Both the position numbers and the translations under genes were made by a program. Source: Phallus indusiatus (taxonomy: Eukaryota > Basidiomycota > Agaricomycetes > Phallales > Phallaceae). Taken from it: a DNA stretch of 64,000 bases. Shown in pieces: positions 34,147 through 46,705 of this stretch (the stretch's first letter is position 1; each line of letters opens with the position of its first letter). The stretch is from positions 310,001 to 374,000 of the forward strand of contig JAQFWX010000013.1 of the NCBI GenBank assembly GCA_027605045.1, in the 5' to 3' direction. The notes under the pieces were generated by a model. The model saw only the letters and a list, made by a program, of their open reading frames with translations, was not told the origin of the DNA and did no database searches.

Positions 34147-37100
34147 CTATACTTTACTGGCAGTACATCCACATCTCGCCCATCTTGTACCGTGCACGAA
34201 CTTGTCAAAACAGAGTTTCGTGATATTTCTCATTGGCATATGCGTCGTACATGGATACCAGAGCCCCTCTCTCCTTTCCGGTGGGACCCAAAACAAAAGT
34301 TCCCGGGAAGGACCCAAGACCCAACCACCTTCTGTGTTAGCGAAAGCCGATAGCGATGCATTATTCTTTGCCACCAGTGCGTAGTTCAACGTTTCCGCAT
34401 TTTCTACTGATGGTATCTCGGTATCAGTTGCGCTGAACATAGTTGTCAGAGTTCAGTTACAGTCTAAAGCAAGCCCTCAGGACAGCTAACTCGCCTTGTA
34501 AGGGTTCGATAACTATCAATAGGCACATTATGGTCATGAAAGGACGTTGCAATCGCGAGCGCATGCAAGCCCAAAATTTTCGGACAACCTCCAAAACCAT
34601 CTGCTAATATAAGGTGTTCATTATCAAATGCCAATGACTGTATTCTGGATTTCTGACGCCGTGGATATCGAATCATTTTGATCAGGTCTCGCGACTGTAT
34701 ATCCCAAATGACGATTTGGGTATAATCCTGAGTCCGAGTATCAGATTCTGTCAGAACCATAATTTGAGTCGAGTCATTGGAAAAATATATCGCTGCGTGG
34801 GTGGTATTTGGGTGCCCTGTATTTAAAGGGAACCCTGGCAAAGCTGTGTTGCTTTCTATATCCCAGAGTATCACTTCATCATAACTCAGCCATGCAATAT
34901 ACTTCCCATTTGAAGAAAGCTTCTCTCCCCGCCGCCCCGAACACCCCGAACCCCCAGGCAAATGCACTTTCGTTCCCATACCCGCATCAAACAGCTCGAT
35001 TCCGTATTTCGAGGTGCCCACGATATATCTCCCATCAGGAGAAAAGAAAGCGGAGAAACATAATTTATCAAATGATTTCAGAGATTTTTCTGAATTATCA
35101 GCAGCGAATCTGAAAGGTCCGGTTGATATTTTATTCGGCGAGCTGCATTCTCGAACTTCGAGATACGAGTCACCAGAAATTCGATCTTCGTATGCAACGA
35201 GGAACTTGGTACTTGTCTGCGGAAAGGACAGAGCTTTTACAGTGCCTCCGGTGGTGTATGACTCTCCAAATACGCGATTAGCGCAAATATCCCACATTTT
35301 GACAGTTCCCTGATGATATCCTGAGAAAAGAGTGTTGGAAGTCGCCGAAAATGCAAGTGTAGTAACATCGTCTCTTGATTCCTCTAGAATGATTTGCCCC
35401 TTCATTTCATTCCAAACGCAGAGCCGGCTTTGCACAATGGGATCGTCATAGTTCAAGGCAAGGACAACGTCAGTCACATACGCTACCCACGTTGCAGCGC
35501 CAACGGAAAAGATAGCAACAGGAGAATCCAATGTTATTCTGATTTTGAAAACGATGGTATTCATTGTTGTAATGTCCCAGATTCGAAGGAACTCTTGCTC
35601 GAGGACGATAACGAGATATGTTCCATGCATCCAAAACCGATCCACGAACTTGGCATCAGGGTAGTCCTTGTCAGAGCTGGGCTGGATGTGTCTATCCCAT
35701 CGCCGGATGTATGTCGTGCAATTTAAATTGTCCGTAGCCAACGCAATGTATTCCAAATCGGGAGAGAGCGCAAGTTCCAGAATAGTGTCTTCTACATGGG
35801 ATTGATGGACCAGTTCCCCCGTCAGCAGAGTCCAAATGTAATAAGTATTGTCGCAGGAAGAGAAGACATATTGCTCATTCGTGGAGAATCGGATGAGGTT
35901 GATTTTAGACACATCAATGCCGAGATTGGAGAAACTAATTTCTTTTCTTGTGGCTAGACTCCAAACCTCCGCGATGCCGCTGAATTCATTAAGAATGGCG
36001 ATGTAATTGTCGCTAAGTGCCAGGCAACAAGATTTACCCCAAGTGGCAACAATACTCCGCTTCCGGTTATCCCATACGTGCACTTTGCTCTCTTTTCCAA
36101 TGAAGGCGAACAAGTTTCCGTTCGGAGAAAATGCACTCCTTTTCTTGTCTTTGAAAAGGGCGAAAGCATCCTTCGGTGGGGAAGTGTCAAAGCAACCAGT
36201 AATCAAGCCATTTTTTCGATCGCATACGAAGATTTGCTTGTCAGATTCAAACGCGATAAACTGCCCGTGGGAAGAGATAGTGCTAAAACGACACGGATCC
36301 ATATTCAACTCGTGAAATTCACGCTTTATGTCACCCGCTTTGATATTCCAGATGAGGACACCTGTTCTACCAAAGAAGCACCCGTAAATCAATTCTCCAT
36401 CTGAAGAGAAAATGATATCGCTAATCCCGACAATGACGTCGTCGTCCCCTAGAAGTCCGTCATTCCAGTGATTAACCCGTTCTCCAGTTTTATAGTCCCA
36501 CAACCAAATTTCACTGTTTAAAAACCCACTTGCAATATATTCACCTTTCGGAGAGAAAGCAAGTGACGATGAAACTGATGTATGGCTTTTCGTTATGCCA
36601 ATTTCGGCGACAGCGGCCTCGGGCCGGATGGATTGACCAATCTCGATACTGAATAACCGAGGGTACCGCGGCAAATATTTTTTCGATACGAATGAATCTC
36701 TTTGGGTAAAAGGTAAAGCAGAGATATAGAGATGGGGTGTGCTGTCCGATATTGCTTCTTTGAAAGCATGGACAAAATGCCACGCATCCGACGCTTGAGA
36801 AACTAAAGAATTACTATCATTCTAAATTTAACTAATTAGAGACGTGGGATAAGACAAATGAAATGAAAAACGGACTTCGAGAGACCAATCTCTTAATATT
36901 GACATTGCTGAGCAGCCTTGCTCAATCTCGTTCAAGAGACTGAGCACTTCGAACCAGACCAGAAGGTTGTTGTCCATAAAAACACGAATTTCAGCGGTTA
37001 GATGGTTGTTATGGAGTGAAGAATGGAGGTGTACTGTCCAGAAACGGCACGCATAAGACAAAGACGTATGAATCATCTTCTCCACCCTTGCCTGGAAATC

Positions 37101-39732
37101 CGGTACATCTCGGTTGCGTAGATGAGAAGTCTCAAGATCACATATATTGAACCGAAGCATCCGGTTCATCAACTTGAGACATCCAATGGTGAAGAGACCT
37201 TGATCTGCCATACTGATGAAGAATCGGTTATTAATAGTATCGCGATGATTGAAAAAATCGAATAACGATGTGTGAAGCGGTCGGATAAAAACCAAAGGTT
37301 CATTGACATTGACGCCGAGAAAAAGTGAGCCAAAGGGACCGAGTATGCTCTGGACATTTGGAATTATGTCCTGTAAGATATTTTGAAGCGCGTTCATTGT
37401 AAAAGGTTCGCGCGCCACCATAAGGATCCCAACAACGACTTTGAATTCTTCTATAAACTGCGGATCCTCGCATTCCGGTTGACTTGAAATTATCTGTTCG
37501 TAAAATGCGTACAGGGATGAGAGCGAGTCAGAGACACAGGTTGACCATCGTTTCTGTATTGCTGGCAGATATCTAACGGTTGGATTAATGAACCGACAGG
37601 CGGTCTCTGCCCATTGAAAAAGTCCTTTGGCACGTTTGGTCAGTATTTCAGACCAATCTCCTTCTATGCTATCCAATATCGACGCAATTGGATGGAGTCG
37701 GCTCGAGATATAGCTTTGTATGTCAGAAAACGTCTCGTTTATCGGTATATCATCCATTCGTTTAACCAGGACAGCTGTTGTTGCATTCTGGCATAAGAAG
37801 GACTCAATATCCAGTTCAGGACGAGAAGTCACGATGAAACGATAATCAGATGGAAGCTCGGTGTGCTTTCTAAAAAGTAAATCCAAAATAGCCATGCGCT
37901 CTCCACGATCTCCACTTTCGTCTAGAGCGTCGATAATAATAATGACGGGTCCAATCGTAGTGACCGCCTTCAAAGGTTTAGAAATGAGTTCATCGAACTG
38001 TGTGACAGGATCCATCGACGTTCTGATGGCAGTGTTTTGGATAATTGTCACCAAGCTTTCCCGCCACTGTACATCAGTATCGGCTAACCCACGAGAGATG
38101 GTGCTGAAGAGGAAATTGCCCCGATCTTTGTAGCCCCTGTTGAAACAGAACATGGATCCAAGTCGATTCTGTCTCTTGAATATTTCTGCAATCGTGTGGG
38201 CAACCGCCGACTTTCCAATCCCGGCTTGCCCAGTGAGAAGTAGTATTCGTTGAGATGTGTCATTGTTGGCCCATTCTAATATTTCATTGATCAGGTATTG
38301 GCGCGTCCCGGGTAAACATTGCTTCCCGAAAACGAATCCGGCATCCCGCGCGTATGGCATTTCGTTTAAAAGTATAAGATCCCCTGAACAATGTGTAAAT
38401 TACTTAGTAGAAGGCGTTAATCAACTTGTTCTTACTCGTCTCGGTAGTAGTATTGGCGATTCTGAGTGTTACGATGTTAGTCTCCAGGATGATAGAGCAA
38501 GTGATGGCGTTGAGAATGTAATCCAGCTTTTCACTAAATGCCACGATCGTTTCATCGATGCTGTTCCCATTCCAAATTTTTCCCACTAATAACAAAGTTT
38601 TCTTTCAATTGGGAAACTGAACAAAATAGAGCTCTCACCTGTATTTCCGGTACTGTACGCCCGTAAAAAATAGGCACATTCAACAGTTTGTTGAATCAGT
38701 AATAAGAGAGTTTTGCTCTGGGAAGCCGTAAGCTCAGACAGCCGCTCGGAATCGGTAATATAATCGTAAACATTGATCAGCTTTTCGCATAGTCGTTCCA
38801 CTTTTTCGTTTCGGTCTTGCTGGGAGAGAATCGTCTAATCTAAAGTCACTAGCCATCCAGATGCAAGCAGGGTAAAAGGTATTTACCTTTGGGATCGCAG
38901 ACAAAATACAACATGCCAGTTTTGCATAGGGGCTGAACTAAAGTAAAGTCTAAGTATGCAACTGAAAAGGAAGCCCTTGCGACACACCTCAGAAACGGTG
39001 TTTACTATACTCACAAATGTCTCAAACTGAGACAGAAACGAAGACCAACGATCCTTTTGAGATTTGGCTTTCACTGGTGCAGTAAGCTTCAGTGTTTGAG
39101 TAGGTGATCTTAGAGCTGCGTCCACCGCGGTTGAAAGGAGTAGTTTACGGGACAGTTTTTCGGCACGAAATATCAACCAACAACTCGATGTGAATTCTAT
39201 TATGCACGGACCTTGATTCATGCGTAGTGAATTGATTATCTGCAAGGATGTGAAAAAAACTAACCAGACTGATCTCGTATGAGTTCTACAACCTTCTTGG
39301 TTGATGAGCCAACAGTTTTGGTAAGAAACAAGGTGGTCTTGACGACGGTAAACGAGATTATTGATGCTTCGGTGATATCCCCAGCTTCACTAGACGGGTA
39401 ATATCAGCTGAATTAAACGAACGAGAAAACACCAATTAGATACAAAAAGACTGATTCCTCCCAATTGACATAGTTTTTGTCGAGACGCTTCTTCGCTGTC
39501 ACTGCTTTCCATTTCTGATCACAATTGATTTTGATATAAAACTGAGGAGAGCTGAGCGGCTTGTGCCTACGAGGGTGATGCAAAGTGATGTCTTCAAAGT
39601 AAACAATGAACGTTTGGTTTGAGTAGGGAACAAAATGCAACATTCACCTGTTATTTTTATACCTTCCCTTTATGAAGATTAATAATCAAAGAATTTCAAT
39701 TCGTTGCATGATACTTACACCCCGAGTGCCAT
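34147..39732 (-). CDS. NLR-like protein: C2-like start, NACHT and WD40 repeats
   Basis: A long multi-exon gene. The start is MALG at 39732. An early exon (DITLHHPRRHKPL, then QFYIKINCDQKW and NYVNWEESVFL) resembles a degenerate C2 domain. Helical exons follow (EASIISFTVVKTT; PYAKLACCILSAIPK; DRNEKVERLCEKLINVYD; LIQQTVECAYFLRAY), the usual N-terminal helical region of fungal NLRs. The NACHT exon (38360-36828) has Walker A GQAGIGKSA and Walker B IIIIDALDES. A large exon from about 36,787 to 34,464 carries WD40 repeats (SLAFSPKGEYIASG; LAFSATSNTLFSGYHQGTVKMWD). A last exon to 34,147 has the family's usual end GWVLGPSRELLFWVPPERR then FVHGTRW. The acceptor of the last intron is uncertain. Such STAND NTPases are cytosolic sensors in fungal non-self recognition or cell death; the ligand is unknown. 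No classical effector (HET, Goodbye, patatin) is seen. Confidence 0.85.
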
Positions 39733-41251
39733 TGTGTTTCTTCAAGAAATCGTTATTGAAATCTTATTGACACGCTGGTCGAGAAGTTGGGCGAGTAGCT
39801 AGTACAGTCACAATATATACTGCATCCGTCGATGATTAGTCTTGTCATCGAACTATATCCAGTATCGATATATCAGTGATGTGTAAATGCCAATTATACA
39901 CTCGTTATCTACTTCAACACTGATGAAATCCGTCATCGTCGTAATGGAATTGATGGGAAGCTGCAAGCGAAGTCTGGTTGGAAACAATTCCAATTGATGA
40001 CCACATCAAGGTCCCAAATTACGCGGTCCAAACCCGTTTTCTCGTTTTGCGTAGCTGACGTTTTGCTGTGATATTATATATTTGATGATTGGTCGATGTC
40101 GGATGCTAATCCGGATCGCCTCTCATGGAAGCGTGCTAAGTCACACAAATGTCACAAATCTCTAACTGCAAGCCAGATCATCGTCGCATTGCGAGCCATG
40201 ATGCACGATGCATGAATATTGCATGAATGTCCAAACAAAACTCTTAGTTCCCATGGATGCATACAATGTATCGAATTCCAATCTACCTATCATCTGGGAT
40301 GGACTTTTATAGAGTTCGGATCTTGGCCGTTTCTACAATGTCACAGAGAGCTCTTGAGCTTCGAGATGTGTTCATAGCAGCGCTTTCTTATGATAGCACT
40401 TGTTTTCGCTTAATGGTGATCCTTTCTCAAAATTATCCGATTTATATAAAATTTATATGAGCTGAATCTATCATCAGGTCGAGTACTGGCAAAGACAGCT
40501 CCACGAGAACAAAATCACATGGGACCGTATTCCAGATGCTAATGATGGATTTTTACGCGCAGGATCTTTTATTGCGATAGTTCCCGGCGATATTGTGTCA
40601 AGAACATTCAGATCATGCGACTGATCAAACGGGGTATCGTAGGGTATCGTGGACCGAAGCAATCCTCTCAGGGAGGACAAAACATGGAGAAATGGTTGGC
40701 GTTTGATAGAATTGGGTATCTAGTGGCTTTCGGTATGTTAATTATCAGCGGCCATCTCAAAAGACATTGATCGCTTATAGGTGCAACTTTTGAGCTTTCG
40801 TCTAAAAACAGTCTATAGGTTCTCCCAGCAGGTTCTTTTATTTATCTCCTCGCCATTAGCCGTTCATAACCTTTGTTCAAGAATGGTGCTGTGAATTACC
40901 TTGGATTAAGGACATTCGTAGAACGTTCTACGGCTTGCGGTATATCCAAGCCGTGCTACTATCTCAGCTACTAGCTAAGAATATTCTTTGTTCTATTTTT
41001 ATTGCTTGTATGTCTTTGTTCTGTCCTCTACATCGTTTTGCAAGTTAATTTCCTTTGTCAGTTCGCATTTCTTTGTCTACTGCTTGGTCTTTCTCGGAGT
41101 AAGCGCCTGACCGGATCGCCCTATTTAACCCGTATACTACATGTTCATCACGTTCATTCACCTGTTACTCGAGATCATTATTCCGTCTCAGTATTCGTAT
41201 CTCAACCCTTCTTTTTAAACTACTCTCGATCTACATTCAAAGTCAACAAAA
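39733..41251. other. Region upstream of NLR and Gag-like gene E1
   Basis: It holds the NLR promoter side and, from about 40,240, sequence shared with the upstream side of E2 (53,100-54,107). Frames such as 41,002-41,301 are hydrophobic but are conserved only as DNA; they probably belong to a transcribed leader. A 'catgatgcacgatgcatgaat' motif near 40,200 recurs near 52,627. Confidence 0.4.
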
Positions 41252-42532
41252 ATGGACGAAGATTGGTATCATCATGCTACATCCAACCCATCGTTTTCTG
41301 AAACCAGCAGCGAAATTGATACCGATGTGCCTTGCCAACACATCAAAATCGAATTCAAGAAGGATCCGAGCTCCGATCATCCTCCCCAATCCGAACCCCA
41401 GCCCAAGTCGACTGACGATGTTGTTGAAGTGTCAACACCAATTCCAACCGTTCCAGACCCTCAATTCGCTTCAATTAGGAAAGTTGTAAAGGATGTCTTG
41501 CGAGACGTATTGAATGAAATAAACCAAGAGGAAGATGCAGCGGCAGCTCAACGGCGCACCGATCAGCCTTTGCTTGTGCCAGCCTTGGCGGAGGTCCCAA
41601 ATTCCTCACTCATAGCCAACGTGGGTGTTGTCTTTTTTCGTCAGATCAATGATACTAACTTGAGATCAAAGAACCAGTCCTCGATAAAACCAAATTCATC
41701 TCCAGTTCAACAGCAGCGCTCCACGCAGACCTCTGACTTCATAATGGATGATCATGATCTGGCTACTTCCCAACCTCGTCGGGACGATTCTAATCGGTCC
41801 GATCTCACGGTTAGCAAATTTCAAATTACCTCGGAACAGATGCAGATGATTCCGCTCTTTCGGGGCGATATCAACGAAGACGGAAACGAGTGGATCTTGA
41901 ACGCGAATAAAGCGTTTTGTGTGTGGGGCTGGGAAGAAAATAATACGATGAAGTGCAGCTACATTCACCACTGTCTACGGGACTCTGCTCTAGACAACTA
42001 CGAAAAGCTAGACGATGAGACGAAGAAAAACTGGGAGGCGTTTGTCGCTCATTGGAGAGCTGTCTATCCCCCTTCGGCATCGACTGCAGCAAAGACCGCC
42101 ACCCCTATGGCGGCGTTACGGGAGTTTCACAAACTGAGGCTCGACCCCAGCCGACTTTCGGAGCAGGTGCACACGGATGATGGAAAGACCTGTTGGGAGG
42201 TACATGTATTTGCTCGCAACATGCTCATAGTCGGGGCGAGTGTTTCTTGCATCTCCGAAGTTGGGATGGGCATGACGGGGTACATAATGCTTCCCTCAAT
42301 CGTGAAAAAGGAACTGCCGGCGTATAATCCTCGTACTGAACCCACTTTGAAACAACTATATGAAGACTTAACTTCTTTGGATTGCACGCGCTTCGCTGGA
42401 AAGTTACAAGAGGAAAAGTCTCGAGAAAAGACCAATCGGCAGCGGTTTTGGGCGGGAGCGGGGCTCGTTTGTTTATTTGTTCTCGTAATCGCTGCTGGTA
42501 CTTTTCTGTATGGTATGTATCACGCTATCTAA
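41252..42532 (+). CDS. E1: Gag-like protein with C-terminal membrane anchor
   Basis: The ATG at 41252 is shared with the paralog at 54,108. An acidic, Pro/Ser-rich N-terminus of about 180 residues is followed by a compact helical domain: QMQMIPLFRGDINEDGNEW, then AFCVWGWEENNTMKCSYI, then KNWEAFVAHWRAVYPP. The spacing of W, the W-G-W motif, the amphipathic helix and the W..F...W...YP end resembles the capsid part of Ty3-type Gag. A single hydrophobic helix (AGLVCLFVLVIAAGTFLYG) sits nine residues from the C-terminus. No protease, reverse transcriptase or zinc knuckle follows. An optional intron (gtgggtg...aaccag, about 41,621-41,677) keeps frame and matches the obligatory intron in E2. It is best read as a domesticated Gag-like or similar-fold protein with a tail anchor. 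The function is unknown. Confidence 0.7.
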   Translation: MDEDWYHHATSNPSFSETSSEIDTDVPCQHIKIEFKKDPSSDHPPQSEPQPKSTDDVVEVSTPIPTVPDPQFASIRKVVKDVLRDVLNEINQEEDAAAAQRRTDQPLLVPALAEVPNSSLIANVGVVFFRQINDTNLRSKNQSSIKPNSSPVQQQRSTQTSDFIMDDHDLATSQPRRDDSNRSDLTVSKFQITSEQMQMIPLFRGDINEDGNEWILNANKAFCVWGWEENNTMKCSYIHHCLRDSALDNYEKLDDETKKNWEAFVAHWRAVYPPSASTAAKTATPMAALREFHKLRLDPSRLSEQVHTDDGKTCWEVHVFARNMLIVGASVSCISEVGMGMTGYIMLPSIVKKELPAYNPRTEPTLKQLYEDLTSLDCTRFAGKLQEEKSREKTNRQRFWAGAGLVCLFVLVIAAGTFLYGMYHAI

Positions 42533-43347
42533 AGGTTATTTTCGTCTCTGATCATCGTTTTTTTTTTTGAGGGCTTTTTAGGTTTTATGAACGACAGCAA
42601 GACCTTCAACGAACCCAATTTAGTAACCGATCACGTCCATAAAGAGAAGCCTTATTATGGAATAGGATTGAATATTGTCAATGCTGTACCATTCTGGTGC
42701 CAATCTTAAGAATTATGTATATACATTTTTTTTGTTTCGTCTAGTAGTCGACTCTTTGAGTTACATAATGAAGTTCTAAGCTCGGATATTTATTGTAATG
42801 TTATTAATACTTACGCAATGAATCTAAGATACAATAACGATTGTTTTCTCTTGAAGATCTTGGAGCGCAACCGCAATTCTTGTCTAAACCAAACCGTCAT
42901 CATCATGATCGTCGACGTCATTACATATAATCGTGTTAACGTTTTCCCTGGATTGATTTGAATGCTAGACTTACAAAGACGTACAAGTACGAATCTTAAG
43001 AGAGAATACCACGAGTAGTACTTTTGAAGAAAAAGCTTAGTATTAACCGATAGGATAAACTCTTTTACATAATCATTAAAAAAAGACCATCGAGGTTGTT
43101 CAGGGTATTGTCTAAACCCGCAATTCTGTACACTGCAACCTGAGTTCTCTTAGCTTAACATACTTCTCGACTCCCCGTTGCTTGCAAGCCTCGTTTCAAC
43201 AATACTTGAGCACTTGTCATAGGCATATATGCATGTCGCGACGTTTCAATTAAACGGATGAACCATCCCATGGTGTGCCACGAGCTTATGGGCGACAAAA
43301 TATCAAAAGATTCTCTAGAAAGTGATAATTTGAAAACGAAAATCGAA
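42533..43347. other. Gap between convergent genes E1 and GH32
   Basis: No gene is seen. The first 250 bases have a diverged counterpart downstream of E2 (shared 'gtcgactc' and 'gatatttattg' stretches). A poly-T tract lies at about 42,560. Confidence 0.45.
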
Positions 43348-45179
43348 CTACTGGGCGAGATACAATTGCGTTACTTGATTCCATCTGTTCAAGCCTGTCT
43401 TCTCATGGTTCGCGTATTCATTTTCAACACCCTGCCAAATACTCCTCAGTTCCCGCACAGACACCCTGATTTCTGTCTCCTCGAAAAATCCTCCAGCACT
43501 GATCGTTAACATCGTCAGTGGTTGTGTAGGAAAGAACGTGGTCGTCCCGCTCACCACCCCATCCACAAACACCTCAAACAAACTTCTGTCGAAAACTCCT
43601 AAGAGTTTGAAACTTCCATCTGCACGGGGTATTATACTCGTAGAGAATTTATCAGTGAAAAATGGGTTACTGAAACCCTTGGTGTTGCCACGGTCTAGGA
43701 AGAAGTCTCCGGCGCTGAAGAAATATCCTCCAGAAAGGGTTTCGTTTGAGATAGGACTAAGGAAAGTAAAGTTTAGCGTGGTGACATCACTCACGCCTGA
43801 CGCCGAGGAAACGTTGGCCTCAAAGTACAACGCGTTTGACTGTACGCCCGAGAAATCCACAGCCCAAGTTCCAAACCCGTTGCTGGATTTTTCTACTAAA
43901 TACTCTCCAAGAATAGGGCTCAGATCCACTGGCGGACTAGCGAGATTCCATCCAAGTCGAGTGCTTTTGGTAAGATAATGTCTTCTCGGCAAACCCATCG
44001 CCCCTCGCCACCCCTCCCGCGCTGACGGAACGCTATCCGTATATTGCCAGTTGCTAGCCCATGCAATACTAACGGGATCTTCTCCATCCGGAATTCCAAA
44101 GAAAAATTGACCTGCATAGTTGTCCTTCGCAAAATCTGTAAAACGCGTGGTGTCGTCAACCGGAGTAAAGTGTGTGCCGTTGAAAGATCCAGGAAAATAT
44201 TGCGTCACAGAACCACCGAGGGGAGCACCAGGGTTAATTGAGATGGTGAGAACGTACATCATGTTTTCATTTTCATTAGACCTGGCGGAATCGGAGGTGC
44301 GAACCGGAAATTTGACTAGATTTGGACACTCATATTGAGAGCCCAGCAGTCCGACATGGGAGATATTCGACGCATGAGTCCAGTCTTTTAGGTTCGGCGA
44401 CGTATACACTCCAATGACAAATTCCTGCGAATACGCAATAACCATAACCCACTTTTCAGTCTCAGAATGCCAGATCACTTTAGGATCACGGAACTGTGTT
44501 GAATGACTGTCAATAACCGGGTTTCCTTCGAACGGAATGAAAGTATAACCGCCATCACGAGAATAAGAAATCGCTTGAACCTCTTTCGTTGGTGTATCAA
44601 GCGTGTAGATGGCGACCACTCCGTTATCTTGATCCGGGAAGAATCCAGAAGTATTATTGCGATCAATAACAGCTGATCCACTGAATACGGCCGAGGAGCT
44701 GTCCGGAGGAAAGATGGCAATTGGTTGATTTGTCCAATGATAGAGATCAGGCGAGGTAGCGTGTCCCCAGTGCTGATTTCCGGCTACTAGATCAGTTGGA
44801 TTGTCTATAGATAAAGAAAAATGATCAATGTACTATTTGCGTGATTTAAGGACAGATTTACACGAACATTGATAGTAAACATGATATGTTCCGTTTGCAT
44901 CCAGAAAGAGCCCGTTCGGATCGTTCAAGAAGAACTATATAGTGGTAGAAAATTTTGATATTGAGCCAGTACTAGTTACGGTCTTGTAGATAAAACGTAC
45001 CTGCGGAGGCGAAAAATGAACCTGCGGTCTGTAGACACTCGGTAGTAGCCTGGAATTGGCGTTCCTTTCGGAACGTCAGTGGCATTACTAGAGAACGTTG
45101 AGACAATACTACCATGTGAAGCCTGCGAAAAGGCTACACATAATAGTCCGGAAAGAACAGTCAGGGTAGGTTTCTTCAT
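43348..45179 (-). CDS. GH32 invertase/fructosidase, apparent frameshift near the 5' end
   Basis: Exons 45179-45001, 44934-44868 and 44804-43348. The start MKKPTLTVLSGLLCVAFS is a signal peptide, so the enzyme is secreted. The catalytic motifs of the family are present: FFLNDPNGLF (nucleophile Asp), FRDPKV (stabiliser Asp) and YECPNL (acid/base Glu), with WASNWQY, a glycoside-binding WGHATSPDLYHW stretch and a beta-sandwich end with FEVFVDG. Expected reaction: hydrolysis of sucrose or beta-fructans from the fructose end. Between GTPIPGYY and RPQVHFSPPQ the frame must change by one base (about 45,020-45,045). Introns with weak donors could repair it but would delete conserved residues. Either this is a recent frameshift, an unusual intron or a sequence error. 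A decayed second copy lies at 62,600-63,130. Confidence 0.82.
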
Positions 45180-45475
45180 TATTATGCCTTAACACAAATC
45201 AGACGAGGAAAAGGCGTGGAGGTGGTTATACGATCCGAATCTATCTCTTATGTACTCTGGTATAAGATGTTGGTTATATCGCCGCCGTTGCCTATTTCAA
45301 GAAAGCTTGGTCCTAAACGAGATAGTTGAAAAACAGTCCCTCCCTGAGTTGGAAATGTCAGGACACGATTGAATATCTTCTAAACAAACAAACTGATTTG
45401 AGATCATCAAAAAGGTAAGACACTATATTGGATCGCCCTCAATAATAGCATTATTGTGTACGAATGCACCTAAAC

Positions 45476-46072
45476 TACCTGTCCGCACTCATAAAGGGCA
45501 AGAGAAAGTAAAGCCTTGAAATAATAATCAGTCGTACCACAAATCAAGGAAGGGAATCTTTTACTTACCGAGCGAGAACAAAAGCAAAGTACAAAATGAT
45601 AAGATGAAGAAGTGACTGTCCACTCCAAAAAAAGTAAAGTAAGTAAAAAAAAGTGTCCCAACCAACGCAGACCATTGATCATGGCGTAACTTCCGTTCCC
45701 TCTCCCTCATCATGTGAGCCAGACGACAGGCGTTCACGAAACGCTCGGACTCGGGAGTGAGGATTGGATGATATTCGAATCTATACTCTTCAGAACGTCC
45801 AGGTGTTAGCGATCCAAATCGATGTGATAGAATAAGTTCTCTAAATGATATTGAGACACCAGGCTTTTTACGTTGAGACTACTGAAGTTGGCCTCATATT
45901 CCTCAACAAGTCCCAGTTCTGGCAGTTGATACAAGGCCTGAACATTATTAAAAAATTGATATCGGCTCGCCAGGGGTTTCGCATTATCAGAGGGCTCTGG
46001 ACGAGGATTACATTCCTTAGGGTGTTCAGGACCACGTGTGGCGGCGAGCTTGGAACGTTTGTTCCGGCCCAT
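45476..46072 (-). CDS. F1: small basic protein with a membrane hairpin, frame break
   Basis: The start MGRNKRSKLAATRG is followed by two copies of a short motif: SDNAKPLASRYQFF and VKSLVSQYHLENLFY. The paralog F2 (63,296-63,736) shows the same ATQYHLQSLVFH / VTQYHRENAYYH repeat. After the second motif the frame must change by one base (near 45,808) to reach LTPGRSEEYRFEYHP, then MMRERERKLRHDQW and a hydrophobic end SHFFILSFCTLLLFSLG before a gtaagt donor. I do not know the family. The gene sits directly upstream of GH32 in both copies of the block. F1 may be a pseudogene. Confidence 0.45.
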
Positions 46073-46705
46073 CCTTTTTCAAATCGAAAGGGTTAGTAAT
46101 GTATGAAACTATAAATATGTCAATCGCATTAAAAGGAGGTCGACACCGTCACTTACATTGCACCAAAATTGAACAAAAAAACCAAGAGGAACTAACGGGC
46201 AGGCAGACGAGTGATTTCAAAACGAAGCAATGCTTTATAAAATGTGAACTGATGTCTTAATCATTAATTTTAGGCGTTTGATCAGCTACAATAAGGCGGG
46301 AAGAAAGGACAATTCTGTGATAAGTGACAAGTCTTGAAATTTTGAAAGCTTGACCGGCCAACGATTGAGATCTGAGAGCCACCTGGCATCTAGAGACTAG
46401 TGCAATACCACCTAGAACCGCACAAGCGACATCATGAGCGCAAACCTTGCATAAATGGATTTTTAATACAAGTTCCGCTCAATCAGTGCGATAATTTAAA
46501 AGCGTCAAGCATAGAAACCAAGGATTGGAAAGTTGCGTAAATTTGGATAGAGCGAGTCGTCCGAGGAAATACGTATGTGACAAGCCAAGTCACACTTCTG
46601 GCTTCATTCCCTCGATGTGCACGAGCTCGAACATTCAAGCTGTGCGGTGATAATCAAGTCTTTCACATGATGCAAATCCAATAAAAATACTAGTCATGAC
46701 GCTTC
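46073..46705. other. Gap upstream of the palindrome, left direct-repeat flank at its end
   Basis: No gene is seen. At 46,130-46,210 there is similarity to 63,835-63,900 ('gggcaggcagacgag'), so the GH32-F block extends to here. The last 75 bases (46,631-46,705) have a direct copy at 52,882-52,958. Confidence 0.45.

Noticed and set aside
41002..41301. Hydrophobic frame upstream of E1, with a counterpart upstream of E2
   Set aside because: The frame is not kept between the two copies and overlaps the E1/E2 start; it is better read as a pyrimidine-rich leader.
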